A DNA stretch of 64,000 nucleotides from Thalassospira sp. MCCC 1A03138 (GCF_002115785.1 NZ_JFJY01000009.1:124001-188000), one strand, 5' to 3'. Positions 48,902 through 58,440 are shown, counted from the stretch's first letter. A program made the numbers and translations. Notes: generated by a model from the sequence alone, not told the origin.

Positions 48902-51742
48902 TTATTCGGCGGCCTCAATCCCCATTTCATCAACGGCATCAGCACAGCGCAGGCACACGGTTTTGTGCACCGGGTGGCTGCCGACTTCGGGCAATGTCTG
49001 CCAGCAACGCTCGCATTTCTCGCCCTCGGCCAATGCCGGAACCACACCAACGCCGGTAACTTCCTCAAGGGTATAGGCCCCTTCGGGTGCGGCGCCGGTG
49101 ATCAGTTCGACATCAGATGTGATGGCGATTTCGGCAAGATTAAGGCCATTAAGCGCTTCGACATATTCCGCCGTTGCATAGACCCTTGGTGCGGCATCAA
49201 GGCTGGCCCCGATGCGTTTTTCGGCACGTTCCAGTTCCAGCGCACCGGTTACAACGCGACGCAGCTTGCGGATTTTTTCCCACTTGGCGGCCAGTGCCTC
49301 GTTCTTCCAGCCATCCGAAACCGTGTTGAAGGTTTCGGAATGGACCGAACTGTCGGCACCATAACGTGCGCGCCATGCCTCGTCCGCGGTAAAGCACAGA
49401 ACCGGAGCCAGCCAGCGCACCAGACAGTCAAACACGCGGTCCATAACCGTACGTGCCGCACGGCGTTTGGCACTGCTTGGCGCGTCGCAATAAAGCGCGT
49501 CCTTGCGGATATCAAGATAGAAGGCCGACATATCAAGCGCGCAGAAGTTATGCAGCTCGATAAACATCGTATGGAAATCATAATCTGCCGTGGTTTTACG
49601 CACCAGATCGTCAAGCTTGCTCAGACGATGCAGGACCCAGCGTTCCAGTTCCGGCAATTCGCTGTCCGCAACCTTTTCCGCCTCGGTAAAGCCATCAAGG
49701 TTCCCCAGCAGGAAGCGCAGCGTGTTGCGCAGGCGGCGGTAGATGTCCGAATGACGTTCGATGATCTCGTGGCTGATGCGCAGGTCATCGTGATAGTCGG
49801 AACTGACCACCCAAAGACGCAGGATATCTGCACCCAGTTTGTTGATGACCTCCTGCGGTGCAATGATGTTGCCAAGCGACTTGGACATCTTGCGGCCTTC
49901 GCCGTCCAGAACGAAACCGTGTGTCAGGACCGCGTCATACGGCGCACGACCGCGCGTTCCGCACGATTCAAGCAATGAACTATGGAACCAGCCGCGATGC
50001 TGATCCGACCCTTCAAGATAAAGGTCGGCCGGCCATTTAAGGTCCTGGCGTTCTTCAAGCACGAAGGCATGGGTCGAACCGGAATCAAACCAGACGTCAA
50101 GAACGTCGGTGACCTGTTCGAAATCCTTGGCATCATATTTGTCACCAAGGAAATATTGCGCATCGCGCGTGAACCACGCGTCGGCACCTTCGGCACAGAA
50201 TGCTTCGTAGACGCGGTCAAGTACACCCTGATCACGGAGCGGTTCACGGGTATTTTTATTGATGAACACCGTAATCGGCACACCCCACGCACGCTGGCGC
50301 GAAACGCACCAGTCCGGGCGGTTGGCAATCATCGAATGCAGACGGTTGCGACCGGCTTCCGGTACAAAGCGGGTTTCATCAATCGCCTTAAGTGCCTTTT
50401 CACGCAGGTCATTATCCTTCATGGAAATGAACCATTGCGGTGTGGTGCGATAGATGATCGGCGCCTTGGACCGCCACGAGCACGGATAAGAGTGTTTCAG
50501 ACGCCCACGCGACAACAGCGCGCCAACCTCAACCAGCTTGGCGATGACCGCTTCGTTGGCATCGGCTTCCTTGCCGTTTTCATCATAGATGCGTTTGCCT
50601 GCAAACAGCGGCACGGTCGGGTAATAAGCCCCATCGCCATCCACCATTTCCGGGATTTCAAGACCGTATTTCAGACCGGTCTGGTAATCGTCCGGGCCGT
50701 GCGTCGGCGCGGTATGGACAAAGCCGGTACCGGTATCGGTCGTGACATAATCAGCCGCCAGAAGCGGCACATCAAATTCATAACCCTCACCGCGGAACGG
50801 ATGGGCGGCAACGGTGCCTTCAAGGTCGGAACCCTTGAAATTGCCGACAACCTTATGCCCGGTGATGCGGCCGTTTTTGCAAACGTCTTCGACCAGATCG
50901 GCACAGATCGCCATTTTCTCGCCGACCTTAGCCCAGGCTTCTTCGGCGGTTTCGGTGACTTCGATCACGACATAGTCGATCTCGGCCCCATACGAAATCG
51001 CGCGGTTCCCCGGGATCGTCCATGGGGTCGTCGTCCAGATCAGGATCGTCGCATCGGAAAGGGCTTCGACCCTGGATGAAACAACCGGGAACCGGACATG
51101 GATCGTTTTGCTGGTATGGTCGTGATATTCGACTTCGGCCTCGGCCAGCGCGGTCTTTTCAACCACCGACCACATGACCGGCTTCGAGCCCATATAGAGC
51201 GAGCCGTTCATCAGGAATTTGCCAAGTTCACGGGCAATCGATGCCTCGGCCTTGTAATCCATGGTGACATAGGGATTGTCCCAGTCGCCCATCACGCCAA
51301 GACGTTTGAATTCCTCGCGCTGGATATCAAGCCATTTCTGGGCGAACTCGCGGCATTCCTTGCGGAATTCGGCGATTGGAACATCATCCTTGTTCTTGCC
51401 CTTGGCACGGTACTGTTCTTCGATCTTCCATTCGATCGGAAGGCCGTGGCAATCCCAGCCCGGCACATAAACCGCGTTCTTGCCCAGCATCTGCTGCGAA
51501 CGGGTGATCACGTCTTTCAGGATTTTGTTGAGTGCATGACCAATATGCAGATGGCCGTTGGCATATGGCGGGCCATCATGCAGGACAAACATTTCACGAT
51601 CCGCCGAAATACCGCGAATTTTGCCATAGAGGTCCTCTTTCGCCCACTGTTCCAGCAGGGTCGGCTCCATCTTTGGCAAACCCGCCCGCATCGGAAAATC
51701 GGTCTTGGGCAGGATAACGGTCTTTTTATATTCGACACTCAT
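48902..51742 (-). CDS. ileS: isoleucyl-tRNA synthetase
   Basis: Charges tRNA-Ile. 946 residues from the ATG at 51742, the size expected for a bacterial enzyme. Class I motifs: HIGH-type GHLHIGH near residue 75 and KMSKS (GRKMSKSLGN) around residue 610; a C-terminal zinc-binding region CERCWQTLPEV...CLRCADAV. The editing domain lies between the two motifs. An in-frame extension to 51877 is outside the family. Between ribF and lspA, the common order ribF-ileS-lspA. Confidence 0.98.
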   Translation of the reverse strand: MSVEYKKTVILPKTDFPMRAGLPKMEPTLLEQWAKEDLYGKIRGISADREMFVLHDGPPYANGHLHIGHALNKILKDVITRSQQMLGKNAVYVPGWDCHGLPIEWKIEEQYRAKGKNKDDVPIAEFRKECREFAQKWLDIQREEFKRLGVMGDWDNPYVTMDYKAEASIARELGKFLMNGSLYMGSKPVMWSVVEKTALAEAEVEYHDHTSKTIHVRFPVVSSRVEALSDATILIWTTTPWTIPGNRAISYGAEIDYVVIEVTETAEEAWAKVGEKMAICADLVEDVCKNGRITGHKVVGNFKGSDLEGTVAAHPFRGEGYEFDVPLLAADYVTTDTGTGFVHTAPTHGPDDYQTGLKYGLEIPEMVDGDGAYYPTVPLFAGKRIYDENGKEADANEAVIAKLVEVGALLSRGRLKHSYPCSWRSKAPIIYRTTPQWFISMKDNDLREKALKAIDETRFVPEAGRNRLHSMIANRPDWCVSRQRAWGVPITVFINKNTREPLRDQGVLDRVYEAFCAEGADAWFTRDAQYFLGDKYDAKDFEQVTDVLDVWFDSGSTHAFVLEERQDLKWPADLYLEGSDQHRGWFHSSLLESCGTRGRAPYDAVLTHGFVLDGEGRKMSKSLGNIIAPQEVINKLGADILRLWVVSSDYHDDLRISHEIIERHSDIYRRLRNTLRFLLGNLDGFTEAEKVADSELPELERWVLHRLSKLDDLVRKTTADYDFHTMFIELHNFCALDMSAFYLDIRKDALYCDAPSSAKRRAARTVMDRVFDCLVRWLAPVLCFTADEAWRARYGADSSVHSETFNTVSDGWKNEALAAKWEKIRKLRRVVTGALELERAEKRIGASLDAAPRVYATAEYVEALNGLNLAEIAITSDVELITGAAPEGAYTLEEVTGVGVVPALAEGEKCERCWQTLPEVGSHPVHKTVCLRCADAVDEMGIEAAE

Positions 51743-51845
51743 CGTGACGGTCCTGTCGTCTTTAAACAAATTACAAGGGCGAACCCCCGGTGATACTGGC
51801 TGCCCCCGTAAAGGCGCGCGGATCATAACGGGTTCGACAACAATT

Positions 51846-52802
51846 TCAAATCTTGCCGAGAATCTCTTTGGCGGCAATCACATCCGCAGCGATCTGGGCT
51901 TTCAGTGCGTCAAGCCCATCGAACTTCTGTTCGCCCCGGATAAAGCCGTGCAAACGCACGCGAACGCGACGGCCATAGATGTCCTGATCGAAATCGAACA
52001 GGTGGGCTTCAAGCCCGGCATCCGCATCCCCGCCAAAGCTGGGGCGCACACCAATATTTGCGACTCCGTCGATCCAGCGTTCGACGGTTTCATCATTTTC
52101 GTCCGATATCAGGCCAAGCTCGACGGCATAAACACCGAATTTCGGACGCAGATGATTGCCAAGTGCGACATTGGCGGTCGGGAAACCAATCGTGCGGCCG
52201 CGTTGATCGCCCTTGATCACCACACCGGCAACTTCCCACGGGCGCCCCAGCAAATGGGTCGCATCCTGCGGGCGGCCTTCACGCAATGCCTGCCGGATCG
52301 CGGTCGAGGAATAGATAATTCCGTTATCATGCGTAACCGCCTCGATCGCCGTCACGCCAAAACCCGATTTTTCGCCGATTTCACGCAGCAGATCGACATT
52401 TCCCGCCCGGCCCTTGCCAAAGCAGAAGTCCCAACCGACAACGACATGGCGCACACCAAGTCCATTCACCAGAATGCGTTCGATAAACTCTTCGGCGCTC
52501 ATCGCGGCAAAATCGCGATTAAACTCGGCTTCGAAAAACAGATCGATATCCAGATCGGACGCCGCCGTAATCCTGTCATCGGCCGATGTCAGACGGAATT
52601 CGGGTTCGCCTGCGCGGAACAACATCCGGGGATGAGGTTCGAACGTCAGAATGCCCAGCGGTGCATTCAGATCGCGAGCGATCTTGCGCGCATGATCAAG
52701 CAACGTCTGATGGCCCAGATGAAGGCCGTCAAAATTGCCAATCGCAACAACCGCGCCACGCGCGTCATTACCCAGATTGTCAAAAGATCGAAAAACGCGC
52801 AT
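51846..52802 (-). CDS. ribF: bifunctional riboflavin kinase / FAD synthetase
   Basis: Makes FMN and FAD from riboflavin. 318 residues. The FAD synthetase half has AIGNFDGLHLGHQ near residue 20 and STAIRQALREGR, and the flavokinase half has GRTIGFPTANV around residue 200. I start at 52802, preceded by AGAGAG; the longer frame to 52949 would add about 49 residues that do not fit the family. First of the ribF-ileS-lspA unit. Confidence 0.95.
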   Translation of the reverse strand: MRVFRSFDNLGNDARGAVVAIGNFDGLHLGHQTLLDHARKIARDLNAPLGILTFEPHPRMLFRAGEPEFRLTSADDRITAASDLDIDLFFEAEFNRDFAAMSAEEFIERILVNGLGVRHVVVGWDFCFGKGRAGNVDLLREIGEKSGFGVTAIEAVTHDNGIIYSSTAIRQALREGRPQDATHLLGRPWEVAGVVIKGDQRGRTIGFPTANVALGNHLRPKFGVYAVELGLISDENDETVERWIDGVANIGVRPSFGGDADAGLEAHLFDFDQDIYGRRVRVRLHGFIRGEQKFDGLDALKAQIAADVIAAKEILGKI

Positions 52803-53141
52803 CCGCGCCGGTCTCTCTTTTTTGCTCGTCATCATGCCGGCAGATCGCATATCCGCACAGTCCAGCGGGCAGCTATAAAGCGCGCAAGCCCGAAGCGTAA
52901 AGACTTTTCCGACAAAAAGCGTCTGGCTGCTGCTATGCGCCCGGATCATTGTGGTCGCAGATTTTTAAAAAATCGCGCTGTTTTACCCTTGACCTCAACT
53001 TTACTTCAGGATGCAGGATCATTGTCACGCCCCCCCGACAAAGGGGTTTCAACCAATACCGGTAAGCGATCAGAACCTTTTGCACCATCACACGGAACCC
53101 CGGCCTGCCTCGCGCCAATCAAACCGATCGGAGACTGCCCT
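52803..53141. other. 339-base divergent region between ribF and the MFS gene
   Basis: No gene is called here. It contains the ribF leader and, at 52989-53019, the SoxR-like promoter of the MFS gene, listed separately. A long plus-strand open frame crosses it from inside ileS, but this is an antisense shadow. Confidence 0.55.
52989..53019 (+). promoter_or_regulatory. SoxR-like (MerR-family) promoter of the MFS transporter gene
   Basis: TTGACC (52989-52994) and CAGGAT (53014-53019) are spaced by 19 bases, the unusual spacing of MerR-family promoters. Between them CCTCAACTTTACTTCAGG (52993-53010) matches 15 of 18 bases of the E. coli soxS site CCTCAAGTTAACTTGAGG as I remember it. It lies about 120 bases before the MFS start. 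Confidence 0.65.
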
Positions 53142-54359
53142 GTGACTGACCTGCCCCAAACACGCCAGCAAGATATGCCAACCGAAACACCAAACCTTTC
53201 GATCCGGATCACCATGCTGCTTCTGGCGTCGCTGACGATCATGTCGGGCGCGCTGATCGCGACATCGCTTCCGGGGATCGAAGCCCGTTTTGCCAATCAT
53301 GAAAATGTCGTGATGCTCAGCCGCCTTGTCCTGACCCTGCCCGGCCTGTTCGTTGCCATCGGTGCGCCCTTTGCCGGGGCGATTGCGGATCGGATCGGGC
53401 GCAAACCGCTGCTTCTGGTGTCGCTTCTGCTTTATGGGACAGCAGGTGCATCGGGCCTGTTTGCCGACAGCCTGTCTGGCCTTCTGATCGGTCGGGCGTT
53501 GCTTGGTCTTGCGGTTGCGGGAACCATGACCACCGCCACCGCCCTTGTCGGCGACTATTTCAGCGGTGATATGCGCGACCGTTTCATGGGATATCAGGTT
53601 GCCTTCACCGGACTTGGCGGGCTGGTTTTTATTGCCGGCGGCGGTGTTTTGACCGAACTGCACTGGCGTAGTCCCTTTGCGGTCTATGCCATTGCCTTCC
53701 TGCTGATCCCGGCGGTTCTGAAAGTATTGTATGAACCCGAACCGGTCCGGCACGAACCCGGACACGCCCCGGCCGATGACATTACCCGGCGCGATATCCT
53801 GCTGGTCGCGTTATTCTGCCTGATCGCCGCCCTTAACAGCACGGCCTTCTACCTGATCCCGACCCAGATGCCGTTCTATATCGAGAAACTCGGTATTGCG
53901 CCTGCCAGCGGCACCGGTCTTGCCATGGGCCTCTTGCCACTGGCATCGGCCATCGCATCACTTAATTACGGACGTCTGCGGCGTCACTTCACTATCCCGG
54001 CCCTGTTTGCCATTGGTTTTGGCATTATGGCAGTGGGCATGAACCTGATCGCCCTGACCCAGGATTATTTCGGCATTGCCGGTTCCATCGGATTGACCGG
54101 GTTGGGATTGGGCATGGTGATTTCGAACATGATGGCCGGTGCCATGGCGGTCGCCCCACCATCCATCCGTGGTCGCGTTGCCGGGGTGCTGACTGCCAGC
54201 ATCTTTATCGGCCAGTTTCTATCCCCGCTGATCAGTCAGCCATGGGTGGATGCGTTTGGATACCGCGCGATCTATCACGATATGGGCATGCTTGTCGGAT
54301 GTTTCGCCGTGGTCGGACTGCTGACCGCCATCAGACGCCGGATCAGCGTCACCGCCTAG
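53142..54359 (+). CDS. MFS drug-transporter-like protein
   Basis: A 405-residue major-facilitator transporter with twelve predicted helices from about residue 20. The loop motif GAIADRIGRKPLLLVS (motif A) is present, plus LIGRALLGLAVAGTMTTATALV. The substrate is unknown; such proteins often export drugs or metabolites. I start at the GTG at 53142, with GGAGA 7 bases upstream; an ATG at 53175 is the alternative. The frame is open far upstream, antisense to ribF and ileS, but that is not coding. It lies behind a SoxR-like promoter. Confidence 0.9.
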   Translation: MTDLPQTRQQDMPTETPNLSIRITMLLLASLTIMSGALIATSLPGIEARFANHENVVMLSRLVLTLPGLFVAIGAPFAGAIADRIGRKPLLLVSLLLYGTAGASGLFADSLSGLLIGRALLGLAVAGTMTTATALVGDYFSGDMRDRFMGYQVAFTGLGGLVFIAGGGVLTELHWRSPFAVYAIAFLLIPAVLKVLYEPEPVRHEPGHAPADDITRRDILLVALFCLIAALNSTAFYLIPTQMPFYIEKLGIAPASGTGLAMGLLPLASAIASLNYGRLRRHFTIPALFAIGFGIMAVGMNLIALTQDYFGIAGSIGLTGLGLGMVISNMMAGAMAVAPPSIRGRVAGVLTASIFIGQFLSPLISQPWVDAFGYRAIYHDMGMLVGCFAVVGLLTAIRRRISVTA

Positions 54360-54408
54360 GGCAAAGCTCCACCCCGCCCTCGTGCCGATGGGGCTTCCTG
54401 ATCCGGAT

Positions 54409-54442
54409 GCTGGCGCGATGTCCGTCGCGCCAGCTTTTCTTT
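54409..54442 (+). terminator. terminator after the MFS gene
   Basis: GCTGGCGCGA (54409-54418) pairs with TCGCGCCAGC (54425-54434) around a 6-base loop, followed by TTTTCTTT. It ends the MFS transcript before the convergent MaoC gene. Confidence 0.92.
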
Positions 54443-54460
54443 GCGGGTCTCTTCCTGTTG

Positions 54461-54904
54461 TCAGGCTGCGGCGCGCGATGGCACCATCACCATCGCCTCG
54501 CCCGCGATCACGCATTTATCGCCAACATAACAGTTGGTTTCGAGAACCACCCGACGCTTGGGCGCGATGATCTCGCGCACCGTAACCTTTGCGGTCACAG
54601 TATCGCCAATACGGACCGGTGCCTTGAACTGCAAATTCTGCGACAGGTAAATCGTGCCCGGCCCCGGAAGACGCGTACCCAGCACGGTTGAAATGAAACC
54701 GGCTGACAACATGCCATGCGCAATGCGGCCTTCAAACATCGTGGTTTCGGCAAATTCCTGATTAAGATGAACCGGGTTGGTATCGCCGGACAATCCGGCA
54801 AACATCACGATATCGGTTTCCGTCACGGTTTTGGCGTAACTTCCGACCATGCCGATCTCGATATCTTCAAGATACAGCCCTTCCAGTCCGTTCATCTCTC
54901 TCAT
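54461..54904 (-). CDS. MaoC-family hydratase, possibly (R)-specific enoyl-CoA hydratase (PhaJ-like)
   Basis: A 147-residue hot-dog-fold hydratase. The MaoC signature with the catalytic Asp/His pair is in LSGDTNPVHLNQEFA, with GRIAHGMLSAGF next. The family hydrates trans-enoyl-CoA to (R)-3-hydroxyacyl-CoA, so it could supply PHA monomers from beta-oxidation; the PHA genes elsewhere in the window make this plausible but it is inference. An in-frame ATG three codons on is an alternative start. Confidence 0.9.
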   Translation of the reverse strand: MREMNGLEGLYLEDIEIGMVGSYAKTVTETDIVMFAGLSGDTNPVHLNQEFAETTMFEGRIAHGMLSAGFISTVLGTRLPGPGTIYLSQNLQFKAPVRIGDTVTAKVTVREIIAPKRRVVLETNCYVGDKCVIAGEAMVMVPSRAAA

Positions 54905-55083
54905 TTCCTGACTTTCCTTGCCTGTTTCTGATCGCTGCGTCTGACTTCTGATTTATTTTTGCGCCGCAGCATTCGCAATATTATTTCGCGTTTTCTTTTT
55001 TCGGCAATGGGTAATTGGTTGAACAGGGTAATTTCACAGGCTTGCCATATCCGGCGGAACTGCCCAAATGGGGACTTCCGTCC

Positions 55084-55100
55084 TGCACCGTCACGGTGCA
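55084..55100. promoter_or_regulatory. perfect 17-bp palindrome before a methyltransferase gene
   Basis: TGCACCGT-C-ACGGTGCA is perfect with 8-base arms and one central base, ending 38 bases before the methyltransferase ATG. It looks like an operator; no regulator gene is adjacent. Confidence 0.55.
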
Positions 55101-55137
55101 AACTGCCCCTCAGAATAACAAATTGCGGAAAACGTCC

Positions 55138-55929
55138 ATGAATGCGACCACTGCCGACATCTATGAAATCGCCATGGGCCGATGGAGCCGCCGCCTGTCG
55201 CGCAACTTCCTTGATTTTGTTGCGGCACCCTCCTGCGGTTCGCTGATTGATGTCGGCTGCGGTACCGGCAGCCTCACACTCGCCGCCGCCACGCGGTACC
55301 CAAAGGCACGCATTGTCGGGGTCGATCTGATCCCGGATTATCTGTCCGAAGCGTTGCTTAGCGCCGCACCTAATGTCAGCTTTGAAACCGGGGATGCCAG
55401 CAACCTGCCTTTTGGCGATGACAGTTTTGACACCGCCTTTTCGCAATTGCTGTTAAACGATCTGGAAGGTCCGGCAGGTGCTGTTTCGGAAATGGTTCGC
55501 GTCACCAAACCAGGCGGGCGGATTGCAGCAAGTGTCTGGGATCGTGCCGGGGGATTATCCTTCATCCGCCTGTTTCTCGATGCCGCGGCCGTGATCGCCT
55601 ATCCGGCAGGAGATGAATTGCGCAGCAGGATTTTCGACATCCCCTATCAAAGCGAAGACGCCCTGTTTGATCTTTGGTCCGATGCCGGTTTGCGTGATGT
55701 CGATACCGCGACCCTGTCGATCCGCATGGATTTTCTGGATTTCGAGGATTACTGGCAGTCGCTTCTGGGTGCGCACAGCCTGATCCGTGATTTCTTTACC
55801 AGCCTTGATCCCGAACTGGCACACCAACTGCGCACCGCTACCGAACGGTCCTATCTGGGGGGCAAGGATGATGGTCGCCGTTCGCTGGTGGCATCCGCTA
55901 TGGTTGTGCGCGGTATCGTCGGGGAATAG
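55138..55929 (+). CDS. class I SAM-dependent methyltransferase
   Basis: A 263-residue methyltransferase. Motif I IDVGCGTGSLTLAAA at about residue 38, then IVGVDLIPDYL, DASNLPFGDDSFDTAFSQLLLNDL and RVTKPGGRIAASVWD. Substrate unknown. I start at 55138, though the frame is open upstream; the ribosome site is weak either way. It is convergent with the sterol-desaturase-family gene and has a palindrome upstream. Confidence 0.87.
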   Translation: MNATTADIYEIAMGRWSRRLSRNFLDFVAAPSCGSLIDVGCGTGSLTLAAATRYPKARIVGVDLIPDYLSEALLSAAPNVSFETGDASNLPFGDDSFDTAFSQLLLNDLEGPAGAVSEMVRVTKPGGRIAASVWDRAGGLSFIRLFLDAAAVIAYPAGDELRSRIFDIPYQSEDALFDLWSDAGLRDVDTATLSIRMDFLDFEDYWQSLLGAHSLIRDFFTSLDPELAHQLRTATERSYLGGKDDGRRSLVASAMVVRGIVGE

Positions 55930-55941
55930 GCGACGATTACA

Positions 55942-56748
55942 TCAAGACCGGCGAAACGGTATCCACAATACCGACCAAAGGCTTTGACTGCGTTTATCGC
56001 GAAATTCCTCAAGCCCGATCTGCATGTCATGATCATTGGTCTTGGTATGGTCGACATAACTGACAAACAGCCGGTCCCAAACCGACAGGATATTTCCGTA
56101 ATTGCTGTTGGTTTCGCCTATCAGGCTGGAATGATGCACCCGATGCATATCGGGCGTTACAATCAATCGGCGCAATAACCGGTCAAACCCGCCGGGCAAA
56201 TGAACATTGCCGTGATTAAACAGCGCAAATCCGCTTAGCATGCTTTCATAAATCACCACCGCCCACGGATCAGCCCCCAGCAGGATCACAAAAGCCGATT
56301 TATAAATCGCTGATGCGACAATTTCGAACGGATGAAACCGCACCGCGGTCGAGACATCAAATTCGATATCGCAATGATGCACCCGGTGAAACCGCCAGAA
56401 AACCGGCACGATATGCGTCAGGCGGTGCTGCCAGTAAACTGCACAATCAAGTGCGACGATTGCAATCAGGCCACTAAGCCACTCGGGCAGGCCAATCAGA
56501 TTCTCGGCCTGATTGATCACGCCCCAGCCCTGCTGCCCGGCCAGAATGGCCGCGGCAATCATCGCGGCCCCGATGGTGAAACGGGTTAATGCAGCCCCCA
56601 TCAACAGCAAACCAAAATTGGTCAGCCACCGCCCCGGGTTGCGCAGCCCACCCGCCGGACGATAAGGCATGAATGCCTCCCACATTGCCATCACGACAAG
56701 GATGGTGGCAAAGATACCCAACCTTAAAAGCCCGGCCTGTTGGTCCAT
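55942..56748 (-). CDS. sterol desaturase / fatty acid hydroxylase family protein
   Basis: A 268-residue membrane di-iron enzyme of the fatty-acid hydroxylase superfamily. Four hydrophobic segments and the three histidine clusters: HRLTH, HRVHHCD and, near the end, MHRVHHS. The substrate is not a sterol by default in bacteria; lipids or hydrocarbons are usual guesses. I start at 56748, which has AGGA five bases upstream; the frame is open to 56838 without a ribosome site. Divergent from the M23 gene. Confidence 0.87.
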   Translation of the reverse strand: MDQQAGLLRLGIFATILVVMAMWEAFMPYRPAGGLRNPGRWLTNFGLLLMGAALTRFTIGAAMIAAAILAGQQGWGVINQAENLIGLPEWLSGLIAIVALDCAVYWQHRLTHIVPVFWRFHRVHHCDIEFDVSTAVRFHPFEIVASAIYKSAFVILLGADPWAVVIYESMLSGFALFNHGNVHLPGGFDRLLRRLIVTPDMHRVHHSSLIGETNSNYGNILSVWDRLFVSYVDHTKTNDHDMQIGLEEFRDKRSQSLWSVLWIPFRRS

Positions 56749-56941
56749 CATGTTCCTGCCAAATACCAGGGTGGTGACGACGATTGTGTCTTTATGGTCA
56801 TAGTCGATGATATTGAAACAATACAGTACCTTGCCCATCGCAAGTCCATCACCATTATGTTAGATGAAGGATGTGTGACGAAGCAGTCCTGTCAAAAGCG
56901 GTTTCAAAACCAACGACACAGGGCACCGGCAGGAGGATTTG

Positions 56942-57970
56942 ATGGGGCAGGCGACAGGACGTATTGCGGCAGGTTTATTCGGGGTCCTGATCCTCGTGCC
57001 GTTCGCGACCATCGCCCGTGCGGATGGCCCGCCCTTTGATCTGCCCGTCGATTGCCCCTATGGCCAGTGTGATGTGGTCCATTATGTCGACCATGATCCC
57101 GGCCCCGAAATCCGTGATTTTGCGTGTGGCACCACCACCTATGAAGGTCATCGCGGCACCGATTTTTCCATTCCCGACGAGGCCACCATGATTGGCGGGG
57201 TCGCGGTCAACGCGGTTGCCGCCGGCACGGTGATTGCCACCCGTGACGGGGTCGAGGATATCGACGCTGGCCGTTTGGTCGGCGATTCGCTTAAGGGGAT
57301 TGAATGCGGTAACGGCATTCTGATCAACCACGAAGATGGCTGGCAAAGCCAGTATTGCCATCTGCGCCGCGGATCACTGGCGGTTAAAAAAGGCGACACG
57401 GTCGAACGCGGCCAGACAATCGGGCTGATCGGCATGTCCGGGCAGGCCACCTTCCCGCATCTGCATTTCAACCTGCGCAAGGATAACCAGCTGGTCGACC
57501 CGTTCAGTGGCACCACGATGGGGGCTGTCACCCCGCAGGATTGCAATGCCAATAATGCGGTGCTGTGGACCGATGCCGCCAAGGAACAGATGTCCTATCG
57601 GGCGGTGACCCTTTATGCATCGGGCTTTTCATCTGCCAAACCCAATGCCACCGACATCAAGCGCGGCTATGGTAAAAGCAGTGAACTGCCCGCTTCCAGC
57701 CCCGGACTGTTTTTCTGGGCCTATCTGATCGGGGCCAGCAACGGCGATATCATCCGACTAAGCATGGATGGCCCGAACGGCATTGGCGGACACCGCGATT
57801 TCACCATCAATGTCGAAAACGATAACGGCCCGCGCGCCAAGTGGTTTTACGTCAATATCAACCGCCCCGGTGATCGCTGGCCCGCAGGTGCCTATCGCGG
57901 TGAAGTCACCTTTACCCGCCCCGGCCAACCATCTAGGGAAATCGGCATCACCGAGCTTACCATTCGCTGA
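56942..57970 (+). CDS. M23-family metallopeptidase
   Basis: A 342-residue secreted peptidase with a signal peptide (GRIAAGLFGVLILVPFATIARA). The M23 zinc site is clear: GHRGTDF (H-x3-D) near residue 70 and HLHF near residue 180. Lysostaphin-like enzymes of this family cut peptidoglycan cross-links. A long C-terminal domain of about 130 residues (VTLYASGFSSAKPNATDIKRG and onwards) is not recognised. AGGAGG lies 5 bases upstream of the ATG at 56942. Confidence 0.9.
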   Translation: MGQATGRIAAGLFGVLILVPFATIARADGPPFDLPVDCPYGQCDVVHYVDHDPGPEIRDFACGTTTYEGHRGTDFSIPDEATMIGGVAVNAVAAGTVIATRDGVEDIDAGRLVGDSLKGIECGNGILINHEDGWQSQYCHLRRGSLAVKKGDTVERGQTIGLIGMSGQATFPHLHFNLRKDNQLVDPFSGTTMGAVTPQDCNANNAVLWTDAAKEQMSYRAVTLYASGFSSAKPNATDIKRGYGKSSELPASSPGLFFWAYLIGASNGDIIRLSMDGPNGIGGHRDFTINVENDNGPRAKWFYVNINRPGDRWPAGAYRGEVTFTRPGQPSREIGITELTIR

Positions 57971-58286
57971 CAACGCCACCGATAACGCTGCGGATAACAT
58001 AGACATTGCCGACGGGTATCGCAGCACAGCATGCCAATATCGCGGGAATCGGCAGTAACTGAGCCGCGTGCGGATTCCGATTCTCGCGTTTTTTATGCGC
58101 CGCACCATCAACCTTTGGTTATTTATGACCAAAACAGGTACAGAAAAGCTGTCTTTTTCCATCAGGTTGAAAGTTTTTTGACGTTTTTAAGAGGACAGCA
58201 CTTGTATCGGGACCATATGCCTGCATATATTTCAACAGTGCGCCATACGGTGCATTTAAAGATACCTGTCATAAGACGGAGTAAAA
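57971..58286 (+). other. 316-base region before the small membrane protein gene
   Basis: No gene is seen. A perfect palindrome ATATGC-CT-GCATAT at 58215-58228 lies about 60 bases before the small membrane protein start and could be an operator. A short CAACC-TTT-GGTT repeat sits near 58110. No clear promoter. Confidence 0.5.
58215..58228. promoter_or_regulatory. palindrome upstream of the small membrane protein gene
   Basis: ATATGC (58215-58220) and GCATAT (58223-58228) form a perfect 6-2-6 palindrome ahead of the 40-residue ORF. A regulatory role is a guess. Confidence 0.45.
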
Positions 58287-58409
58287 ATGATGAATAAGCG
58301 CAAAGCCGTTGCTATCGCCGTTGCCCGTGAACAGCAGATTGCCCGTTCGATGGAAATCCTGTTTGCTGGTACCATTCTGGCTCTGATTGCATCGCTTCTG
58401 ATCCTCTGA
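58287..58409 (+). CDS. 40-residue small membrane protein
   Basis: A short gene, too short for routine calling. GGAG sits just upstream of the ATG at 58287 (a second ATG follows directly). The peptide starts MMNKRKAVAIAVAREQQIAR and ends in one hydrophobic helix, EILFAGTILALIASLLIL, so a small inner-membrane protein with a basic cytoplasmic N-terminus is likely. The two parts, codon use and ribosome site look real. I do not recognise the family. Possibly a regulator of a membrane enzyme. Confidence 0.6.
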   Translation: MMNKRKAVAIAVAREQQIARSMEILFAGTILALIASLLIL

Positions 58410-58440
58410 TCTTTTTTGTAACGCGCTTCGTCATTTAATC

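Noticed and set aside
51705..53141. Long plus-strand open frame upstream of the MFS gene
   Set aside because: It runs antisense through ileS and ribF and joins the MFS frame by chance. The MFS start at 53142 has a proper ribosome site.
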